13,938 nt of DNA, taken from positions 3,797 to 17,734 of the forward strand of contig PKYX01000048.1 of the NCBI GenBank assembly GCA_003132825.1. The letters are read 5' to 3'. A program made the position numbers and the translations under genes. Shown here piece by piece: positions 1-5,780 of this stretch. Position 1 is the stretch's first letter; every line of letters begins with the position of its first letter. Origin of the DNA: Acidobacteriaceae bacterium (GTDB taxonomy: Bacteria > Acidobacteriota > Terriglobia > Terriglobales > Acidobacteriaceae). Under the pieces are notes generated by a model. The model saw only the letters and a list, made by a program, of their open reading frames with translations. It searched no databases and had not been told where the DNA came from.

Positions 1-301
1 CGGGTGTGGGGGCTTGGTTGAAGATGTAAGCGGCCATGCGGTAATTGTTGGCGGCCAAGTGCTTGATCTGCTGGGCGAAGGTGCGGACGCCAGTAAACTC
101 GCCTGCGGTGGGCGCGAAGGAATATTTCTCCGCCGGCATGGCATCGGCGGCCGAAACCACTCGATTTTCGGTGTTGGTGACCCAGAAGTCGAGCGCCTGG
201 CCAACCGTGCGAATCGGCGTCGGCTTGTTGAATTGCGGGCGTGCCGTGCCGCTGCCGACCAGCAGGAGTGAAAGCGCCAGCAACCAGTGCGATAATTTCA
301 T
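1..301 (-). CDS. Exported DinB-like protein (partial, C-terminus off window)
   Basis: The reading frame starts at ATG 301-299 on the minus strand and stays open to the window edge, giving about 100 residues. A good ribosome binding site (GAGAGG, 313-308) lies 6 nt upstream. The N-terminus MKLSHWLLALSLLLVGSGTA looks like a secretion signal. After it come VGQALDFW, DAMPAEKYSFAP and FAQQIKHLAANNY. This series of a starting helix, the MPAEKYSF-P segment and a helix with a conserved His (IKHLA) matches the DinB/YfiT-like four-helix bundle fold. In that fold this His is normally one of three metal ligands; the other two would be beyond the window. Known members include metal-dependent thiol transferases and many proteins of unknown function, and exported versions are common in Acidobacteriota. 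The substrate cannot be told. The gene is divergent from the MerR regulator and has a MerR-type promoter, so it is the likely regulatory target. Confidence 0.85.
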   Translation of the reverse strand, partial: MKLSHWLLALSLLLVGSGTARPQFNKPTPIRTVGQALDFWVTNTENRVVSAADAMPAEKYSFAPTAGEFTGVRTFAQQIKHLAANNYRMAAYIFNQAPTP

Positions 302-352
302 GAAACACCTCTCTGGGGGCCGACATTTCCAGCACTGCCAGCCCGCACTAAC

Positions 353-383
353 ACCGTACAACTTCAAGCTGACTTTAAGTCAA
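353..383 (-). promoter_or_regulatory. MerR-type promoter/operator of the DinB-like gene
   Basis: Read on the minus strand, a -35 box TTGACT (383-378) and a -10 box TACGGT (358-353) are separated by 19 bp. This over-long spacer is the hallmark of MerR-family promoters. Across the spacer lies a dyad, on the plus strand ACTTCAAG (361-368), CTGA, CTTTAAGT (373-380), with 7 of 8 arm pairs matching. The arrangement resembles SoxR and other MerR-family operators. The inferred start of transcription is near 346, leaving a leader of about 45 nt before the ATG at 301. The regulator encoded at 550 is the obvious candidate to bind here. The boxes and the dyad are directly visible; binding is inferred. 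Confidence 0.72.
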
Positions 384-549
384 GCATTGTTTTCCACATT
401 CGAAATCAGGCTTCGAGCTTGCGTGCCGAGACCCGGGCGGGGAGCTCGGACGTGTGGCACCCAGGTCGCTTAGGCCCGATCTTTCCGGCCAGCCTCGCGA
501 GCGAACTTCGATGTGGCCGTAACCAAAGGGAGTGCTCTAGAATGCCGCC

Positions 550-990
550 ATGCCGCAGCTGTACATTTCTGAAGTAGCACGCCAGGTCGGACTTCGGCCG
601 TCCGCGATTCGCTACTACGAACAGATCGGGCTGCTCCCGCCCGCACAACGCATAGGTAAACAAAGACGCTACGACACGACGGCGCTTTATCGACTGGCAA
701 TCATTCAGCGGGCGCGGCAACTCGGTTTCACGTTGGACGAAATCCGACAGTTGTTCTTCGGCTTCGGCAGCGTCACTCGGGCTTCGGATCGCTGGCAGCA
801 GCTGTCCCAACGAAAACTCGCGGAACTCGACAATTTGATGGACGGCATAAAGGCAGTTCGGCGCCTTTTGAAAAAGATGATGCAAAACTGCCGCTGCGAA
901 ACGCTGGATCAATGTGGCAAGGGGATATTTCGCAGCGGCTGTGGGGACCTAGTGAAATCTCTTCCTGCGAATCGTCGACATGGGCGATGA
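550..990 (+). CDS. MerR-family transcriptional regulator with C-terminal cysteines
   Basis: The 146-residue protein begins with the MerR winged helix-turn-helix: YISEVARQVGLRPSAIRYYEQIGLL at residues 5-29, then the wing RIGKQRRYD at 34-42 and the second helical pair (LAIIQRARQLGFTLDEIRQL, 49-68). A dimerisation coiled coil follows at about 80-112. The C-terminus carries C114, C116, C122 and C131. The C-x-C-x5-C spacing equals the last three cluster ligands of SoxR, but the position of the first SoxR Cys is M111. It may bind a metal or an iron-sulfur cluster, or sense a thiol-reactive compound. It is divergent from the DinB-like gene and probably controls the promoter at 353-383. The nearest purine-rich site (GGGAGTG, 528-534) is far from the ATG. 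An ATG at 542 is better spaced but leads to an 11-codon frame that overlaps this start. Confidence 0.9.
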   Translation: MPQLYISEVARQVGLRPSAIRYYEQIGLLPPAQRIGKQRRYDTTALYRLAIIQRARQLGFTLDEIRQLFFGFGSVTRASDRWQQLSQRKLAELDNLMDGIKAVRRLLKKMMQNCRCETLDQCGKGIFRSGCGDLVKSLPANRRHGR

Positions 991-1090
991 GGATTCGGCG
1001 CCGCTAAAGCTGACTCTGGTCCGCCCAAATTCAACACGCCGCACAAGGGCCCTCCCGGTTGTTTTTCGCGATGGTGCGTGGACGATGGGT

Positions 1091-1121
1091 ACCCTTGCCA
1101 TAATCCGGTAAAGGCAAGGGT
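1091..1121. repeat. Perfect 9-bp inverted repeat
   Basis: ACCCTTGCC at 1091-1099 is answered by GGCAAGGGT at 1113-1121, with a 13-nt spacer that itself contains CCGG at the centre. It lies about 100 bp after the end of the MerR-family gene. There is no T-run on either side, so it is not a standard intrinsic terminator. It could be an operator, an mRNA-stabilising hairpin or a Rho-associated structure. Confidence 0.5.
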
Positions 1122-1356
1122 GGCCGACGATACACCCACTGCCTGTCGACTCAACCGAACCAACGCTTGCTTCTGGACGGCACCGGCCACTTTCCTCACC
1201 GGGAGGCACCCGATGCAGTTGCCACAGCCATACTTCGGTACTTGGACACGTATGGAGACGGGGTCGAGTAATGCCCCCGGCGTGGAGAACTCCTCAGCGG
1301 CACCGTTTTCGCCCATCCTCGCGACCTATGTCCTGCACCCCGAACAGTGTGACGCT

Positions 1357-1389
1357 TTGACTTCCGTATAGCAGCACCCTAACATACGG
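1357..1389 (+). promoter_or_regulatory. Sigma70-like promoter of the kinase gene with overlapping inverted repeat
   Basis: TTGACT (1357-1362) and TAACAT (1380-1385) are separated by exactly 17 bp and match the vegetative consensus at 5/6 and 4/6 positions. The inferred start near 1392 leaves a short leader of about 22 nt before ATG 1414. An inverted repeat CCGTAT (1364-1369) / ATACGG (1384-1389) sits in the spacer and over the -10 box, a place suited to a repressor. The boxes are visible; their use is inferred. Confidence 0.5.
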
Positions 1390-1413
1390 CCACCTGAGGT
1401 TTCTGCCGCGCTC

Positions 1414-4131
1414 ATGATTCGTCAAACCATCTCACACTACCGCATCCTCGAGAAGTTGGGCGGCGGCGGGATGGGTATCGTCTACAAAGCGGAAGACGTC
1501 CGCCTACATCGCTTCGTCGCCCTTAAGTTTCTGCCCGAAAACCTCGCTCAAGCCCCACACGCCCTGGCGCGCTTTCAGCGCGAAGCGCAGGCGGCCTCGG
1601 CGCTGAATCATCCCAATATCTGCACCATTCACGACATCGGTGAGGAAGACGGCCACGCCTTCATCGCCATGGAGTTTCTCGACGGGATGACGCTGAAGCA
1701 CCGTATCGCTGGGCGTCCCATGGAAATCGAAACCCTGTTGTCGCTGGGAATCGAAATCGCCGATGCGCTCGATGCCGCGCACGCAAAAAGCATCGTCCAT
1801 CGCGACATAAAGCCCGCCAACATCTTCGTCACCAGCCGCGGAATTGCCAAGGTCTTGGACTTCGGCCTGGCGAAAGTCTCGATGCAGCTGAGTACAGGGG
1901 CCGGGCTGTCTGCGCCCACGATCGCCTTAGACGAGCATCTCACCAGTCCGGGGCAAGCCTTGGGAACGGTCGCTTATATGTCGCCAGAACAGGTCAGAGG
2001 CAGGGAAATCGATCCCCGCACTGACCTGTTCTCCTTCGGCGCGGTGCTGTATGAGATGGCCACGGGAACGCTGCCCTTTCGCGGCGACACCTCGGCGCTG
2101 ATCTTCGAATCGATCCTGAATCGCGCCCCACTGCCTCCGTTACGCCTGAACCCGGATATACCGCCCAAGCTGGAAGACATTATCCACAAGGCTTTAGAGA
2201 AGGAGAGCAACCTGCGCTACCAGCACGCCTCCGAGATGCGTGCCGACCTTCAGCGGGTGAAACGCGACTCAACTTCGGGAACCGCGCCGGCGTCGGTGAC
2301 ATCCGCTCAAAATTCGGGAATTTCCGCAGTCATCGGGCAACATAAAACAGCTATCGTTGTCGCCGGATTGATCGCTTTGCTGGTGGCGGCAGGATTTGGC
2401 CTTTACTCTGTTCTTGGCCGCAACAGTGGCGAGCCGTTTCGAAATTTTACTATCAATCAGATTACCAATACGGGCAAAGCAGCGGCCGCCGCAATTTCTC
2501 CCGATGGTAAGTACATTGTGAATGCGCAGAACGACAACGGTCAGGAAAGCCTGTGGCTGCGCAATGTTCTCACGGCAAGCGACACTCAGATAATGGCTCC
2601 AGCGGCGACAGTCTACCGGAGTCTCAGCTTTTCGCCGGACGGCAATTACATCTATTTCCGCCAGAGTGTCGGCGCCGGGCCGATAGTGTACCGCCTGCCG
2701 GTGCTGGGCGGAGTCCCGCAATTGGTAGCGCGGGATGTGGACAGCAATGTCATTTTCTCCCCAGACGGCCGGCAGATTGCCTACCTTCGTGGCAACGATC
2801 CGGAGATCGGAACTTCTCTCCTTTTGTCGGCCAATGCTGATGGCAGCAATGAAACGACCCTGCTCAGCCAGAAAATGCCCGACGGCGACAACAATGATAT
2901 TCCGCGATATGCAGCCTGGTCGGGCGACGGGGAGAGGATCGCGTTATCCTACGGCAGGTTCGGCGAAAGCGAAGTCATCAAGGATTTCGACGTGCCCGCG
3001 AGACGTTTGGGTCCAACGGCAAAATACCCGAAGACGTTTTTATACGGCTTAAACTGGCTTCCCGACGGCGACCGGCTGATGGTTGAGTTTTCAGAGAAAG
3101 GGCCGAACTCCGAGCGCAGACAAATCGGCGTGGTTTCGAGCCGCGGCGGCAGAGTCGAACCGGTAACGCGGGATACGAACAATTATTCAGGCTTGACGCT
3201 GTCAGCCGACGGAAAGAGCGCCGCCACTGTTCAAGTGAAGAGCACGCGGACTTTGCACATCATCCCCAGTCACAGCCTCACCGGGACCGAGGTGATCGGT
3301 TCCAAGATCGACAATGTACGCGCATTCGACTGGACGTCGGATGGGGACCTAGTGGTTTCGGATGGCTCAAATCTGCTGCGAGTGGGACCCGATGGCGCAA
3401 CCCGAGGAACACTGGTTAGCGACCCGAGCGCCGCGATCCGGAATCTGACCCGTTGTGGAGACCTGTATTTGGTCGATTGGTCCTTCCGGGCGGGCACAGA
3501 TGGAAACACAATTTGGAAAATCAACCCTGACGGCTCCAACCCGGTGCAGATCGGCAAAGGAACCGCCAACAGTGCGCCTGCCTGCTCGCCCGATCAAAAA
3601 TGGATCTACTATCTCGATAACCTAGTCACGTTGATGCGAGTGCCCGCGCGAGGTGATGGTCCGCCTCAAGTGGTTCCCGGAAGCAAGATTCCTCACGCCT
3701 ATGAATATCTCGGGACCATGGACTTTTCTCAGGATGGCCAAACCTTAATGATAGTTGCGATAACCCTTGACCGGGACACGCGCCAGTCCCATTCTCAGCT
3801 GGTCCTCGTGAACCTGGACGCAAGTCGGGGATCCGAGCCGCGAGTGCTGGTTCCTGCTCCACATTTTTCTTCGGGTATTATGGCGACGTCCATCTACAGT
3901 GGAGGTCCGAAATTCAGCCCTGACGGCAAAGCGATTGTCTACGATATCGTCGACAAAGGAGTGGGGAATCTCTGGATCCAACCTTTGGATGGCACACCCG
4001 GCCACCAGATCACGAACTTCACTTCTGAACAAATCAATCAATTTCGCTGGTCGCCCGATGGCAAGTCGATTGCCGTGCTACGGGAGCACGACGTCTCGGA
4101 CGTGGTCGTGCTGCGGGAAACCAACGAATAG
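1414..4131 (+). CDS. Transmembrane Ser/Thr protein kinase with TolB/PD40 beta-propeller sensor
   Basis: The 905-residue protein has a complete Hanks-type (PknB-like) kinase domain at about 9-281: glycine loop GGGGMG (16-21), VALK with K38, helix-C E57, HRDIKPAN (129-136, catalytic D131), DFG (149-151) and [10 protein letters not shown] (184-193). All catalytic residues are present, so it should be active. A linker leads to one membrane helix (about 313-334). The rest, about 570 residues, should be periplasmic and holds roughly eleven PD40/WD40-like repeats with the signature (F/W)SPDG-x-x-I, for example [32 protein letters not shown] and WSPDGKSI. These form one or two beta-propellers, as in TolB, probably for ligand or protein binding. 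Acidobacteriota encode many such kinases. Signal and substrates are unknown. The ATG at 1414 has a GAGG (1396-1399) at slightly long spacing. The gene is monocistronic and convergent with the cytochrome gene. Confidence 0.93.
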   Translation: MIRQTISHYRILEKLGGGGMGIVYKAEDVRLHRFVALKFLPENLAQAPHALARFQREAQAASALNHPNICTIHDIGEEDGHAFIAMEFLDGMTLKHRIAGRPMEIETLLSLGIEIADALDAAHAKSIVHRDIKPANIFVTSRGIAKVLDFGLAKVSMQLSTGAGLSAPTIALDEHLTSPGQALGTVAYMSPEQVRGREIDPRTDLFSFGAVLYEMATGTLPFRGDTSALIFESILNRAPLPPLRLNPDIPPKLEDIIHKALEKESNLRYQHASEMRADLQRVKRDSTSGTAPASVTSAQNSGISAVIGQHKTAIVVAGLIALLVAAGFGLYSVLGRNSGEPFRNFTINQITNTGKAAAAAISPDGKYIVNAQNDNGQESLWLRNVLTASDTQIMAPAATVYRSLSFSPDGNYIYFRQSVGAGPIVYRLPVLGGVPQLVARDVDSNVIFSPDGRQIAYLRGNDPEIGTSLLLSANADGSNETTLLSQKMPDGDNNDIPRYAAWSGDGERIALSYGRFGESEVIKDFDVPARRLGPTAKYPKTFLYGLNWLPDGDRLMVEFSEKGPNSERRQIGVVSSRGGRVEPVTRDTNNYSGLTLSADGKSAATVQVKSTRTLHIIPSHSLTGTEVIGSKIDNVRAFDWTSDGDLVVSDGSNLLRVGPDGATRGTLVSDPSAAIRNLTRCGDLYLVDWSFRAGTDGNTIWKINPDGSNPVQIGKGTANSAPACSPDQKWIYYLDNLVTLMRVPARGDGPPQVVPGSKIPHAYEYLGTMDFSQDGQTLMIVAITLDRDTRQSHSQLVLVNLDASRGSEPRVLVPAPHFSSGIMATSIYSGGPKFSPDGKAIVYDIVDKGVGNLWIQPLDGTPGHQITNFTSEQINQFRWSPDGKSIAVLREHDVSDVVVLRETNE

Positions 4132-4229
4132 GGTTGCACTCGACCGGGTCGGCCGTGGCACCCGCCAGCAGCTCCCGTCTCGTGAAGTTAGTTTCGAACC
4201 CCATGATTCTGCTCCCTTTGCATGGCGGA

Positions 4230-5435
4230 TTAATTGGGGTATGCGGCTCCGGGTGGACTGATTCGGATCCAGTGATCGGTAAATGTCGTGTGAGTACCCG
4301 GCACCTCAATTTTTGGCATGTGGCAACTCGCACAATCTTTCGAGCTCACTTTGCAGCTAGCAGCCCCGTGCGCCGCGACTGCCTGGGCATCCTTTGTGCG
4401 CAGATGACATTGCAGGCATTTCGTGTCATAAAATGCCACGTTCCGCACGACTTGAACATGGGGATCGTGACAAGCCACACAAGTCAGCCGAGCGTCGCCC
4501 TTGCCCCAGCACTTGCTCTTCTGTAAACGATAGGGCTGCAGCCGCACGTCGATCACTCCCATTTTCGATATGCCGGTTAAGACCGCGTCCGCCGATGTTC
4601 GGTGGCAGGCTCCGCAGAAATCCACTGAATCCGCTGGAGGAAGTTTGGAGAGATCCATGATCAGCCCGCCTGTATCCCGCGGGTCTACGGTCATCAGTTG
4701 GGCGTGTTGCGCACCGGGTCCATGACAGGCTTCACAAGTCACCCCCATGATCGAGCGGTCGGGATCAAACCGATTGTTGGTTGTGGAGGCTGTGAAATGA
4801 CAGGCAAAGCACTGGCGAATGCTGTCCGGCGGCGCAAGCCCCCCAGCGGCGGTTTCAAGGTTCTTGGGTTCCATATGCCCGGTCGTGGTGTCCAAGGCGT
4901 TGAGGCGGGTATAAAAGCTGAGCTGGCTCTCATAGTACTTGCCCTGTTCCCGATAGACGTAGGTCTGCCCGAAGCTGCCGTCGCCCAAGGCCCACTCCAG
5001 GTTCTTCGTTGTGCTCTCCGTACCATCGCTGATCGAAAAGATCGCCTTCCCTTCCTTGGTCACGAGTTGGTACTGGTAGGGGCCCAGACGGACAGAGAGG
5101 TCCGGGTGACTCCTGAGCTGCTCGGAATCCGCCGCCCGGGTGGCGGCGCGAGCCATCGATGTCACGACCTGTGAGGCGGCCTTGTTCGCATGGCATTTTG
5201 CGCAAGCGGCAGTCCCGACGTATTGTTCGCGGTCCGAAGAACCCGTGGTTGGCCACCACGGCGTAGATTCGATACGAATCTCGGTCGGTACCGAGGCCAG
5301 CCGGGCTGGATGCGCCGGCTTCGTCGGAGTCTCAGCGTATGACGGGCTCGAAGCGAGAAGAAGAAGAACAAGAATAAGTGACATCCGGGCAACCGGGAAC
5401 CGATGCCGCTGCGTCAGATCATTGGATTGGGTCAC
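4230..5435 (-). CDS. Exported heptahaem cytochrome c
   Basis: The 401-residue protein carries seven CXXCH haem-attachment motifs: residues 78-82 (CAKCH), 209-213 (CFACH), 234-238 (CEACH), 274-278 (CGACH), 319-323 (CVACH), 340-344 (CLQCH) and 368-372 (CASCH). A signal peptide with a positive n-region (RHRFPVAR) and a hydrophobic core ends near SYA-34, so it is periplasmic or cell-surface. The first haem site in YVGTAACAKCH and the end segment TFTDHWIR resemble the cytochrome c554-like multihaem proteins common in Acidobacteriota, some of which continue into TPR repeats; this one stops there. A role in electron transfer or as a multihaem redox enzyme is likely but not specified. The only start in frame after an upstream stop is GTG 5435; an internal ATG (residue 18) would remove the charged n-region. 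No dedicated haem-export or quinone-oxidase partner lies nearby. Extra cysteines are C309 and C361. Confidence 0.92.
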   Translation of the reverse strand: MTQSNDLTQRHRFPVARMSLILVLLLLASSPSYAETPTKPAHPARLASVPTEIRIESTPWWPTTGSSDREQYVGTAACAKCHANKAASQVVTSMARAATRAADSEQLRSHPDLSVRLGPYQYQLVTKEGKAIFSISDGTESTTKNLEWALGDGSFGQTYVYREQGKYYESQLSFYTRLNALDTTTGHMEPKNLETAAGGLAPPDSIRQCFACHFTASTTNNRFDPDRSIMGVTCEACHGPGAQHAQLMTVDPRDTGGLIMDLSKLPPADSVDFCGACHRTSADAVLTGISKMGVIDVRLQPYRLQKSKCWGKGDARLTCVACHDPHVQVVRNVAFYDTKCLQCHLRTKDAQAVAAHGAASCKVSSKDCASCHMPKIEVPGTHTTFTDHWIRISPPGAAYPN

Positions 5436-5468
5436 GGGGTGCCTGGGGCTTGGCGTCTAGATCTTCGC

Positions 5469-5497
5469 ATGAAAAATCGTCGCTTCTACGCGCTCAA
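5469..5497 (-). promoter_or_regulatory. Weak candidate promoter of the cytochrome gene
   Basis: On the minus strand TTGAGC (5497-5492) and TTTCAT (5474-5469) are 17 bp apart, each matching the sigma70 consensus at 4 of 6 positions. The start of transcription would be near 5462, about 27 nt before the GTG at 5435. This is a low-scoring match. Confidence 0.25.
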
Positions 5498-5550
5498 ACA
5501 AAAGCTCTTAATTTTGCCGTTCGAGTGAACAATCCCGCCGGCGAGGTCCA

Positions 5551-5579
5551 GCAAAAATAATGCAACGCATTTTGTTTGC
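5551..5579. promoter_or_regulatory. 29-bp imperfect palindrome, candidate operator of the GH31 gene
   Basis: Two nested inverted repeats share one centre at base 5565: the outer arms GCAAA (5551-5555) / TTTGC (5575-5579) and the inner arms AATGC (5559-5563) / GCATT (5567-5571). In all, 11 of 14 symmetric pairs match. A TATTAT (5580-5585) follows at once and could be a -10 box for the glycosidase gene. The place where the -35 box would fall lies inside the palindrome and matches poorly. This suggests a site for a dimeric regulator acting on the glycosidase, or on both divergent genes. Symmetry is visible; the regulator is unknown. Confidence 0.5.
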
Positions 5580-5780
5580 TATTATGCCCGTACTTTCCAA
5601 AAAGCTCCGGTGGAGACGCCCGCGCCATTCTCCCGAAACGGTGCGGGAAGCGCAAGAGCCTTTTGTCAAAGTAAGAACCTTTGTCGGGGTGAAAACAAGA
5701 TCGTCTCTCGAAATACCGGCCCGAGCATGAAGAACGCTTCTTACGATGTGCGCGGCCTGCATCCGGTGAGCGGAGTTCCT

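Larger units (their letters stand above)
991..1413 (+). other. Gene-poor intergenic region between merR-like and kinase genes
   Basis: About 420 bp hold no frame that I can support as a gene. The longest plus-strand frame (1078-1371) has no ribosome binding site and its translation looks like shadow sequence rich in Pro, Thr, Cys and Arg with no recognisable motif. The minus-strand frame overlapping the regulator gene also shows no known motif. What is visible is a perfect 9-bp inverted repeat at 1091-1121 and a sigma70-like promoter with an overlapping inverted repeat at 1357-1389. No transposon ends or tRNA-like folds were seen. Confidence 0.6.
5436..5780. other. Divergent intergenic region between cytochrome and GH31 genes
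   Basis: These 345 bp separate two divergent genes. They hold a weak promoter candidate for the cytochrome (5469-5497) and a long palindrome next to a TATTAT box (5551-5585) for the glycosidase. The glycosidase frame can be extended upstream to a GTG at 5610 and an ATG at 5727, but neither has a clear ribosome binding site, and both would bury the signal peptide. I therefore treat 5586-5780 as mostly an untranslated leader of about 190 nt. No small gene could be supported here. Confidence 0.5.

Noticed and set aside
45..473. 142-residue plus-strand reading frame over the DinB-like gene
   Set aside because: It lies antisense to a gene with a signal peptide, a ribosome binding site and family motifs; its own translation shows no motif.
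406..912. 168-residue minus-strand frame across the MerR-family gene
   Set aside because: Antisense shadow of the regulator, whose helix-turn-helix is unmistakable.
909..1316. 135-residue minus-strand frame with a CGNCIGC cysteine pattern
   Set aside because: The cysteines are isolated, there is no ribosome binding site, and it overlaps the end of the regulator gene.
1078..1371. 97-residue plus-strand frame in the intergenic region
   Set aside because: No ribosome binding site, no recognisable motif, composition like non-coding sequence, and it runs through the inverted repeat and the kinase -35 box.
4145..4164. Hairpin CGGGT/ACCCG after the kinase gene as a terminator
   Set aside because: Only 5 bp of stem with a 10-nt loop and no T-tract.
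5610..5780. 57-residue N-terminal extension of the GH31 protein from GTG 5610
   Set aside because: It would put a charged, polar stretch before a perfect signal peptide. ATG 5781 has a well-placed GGAG.
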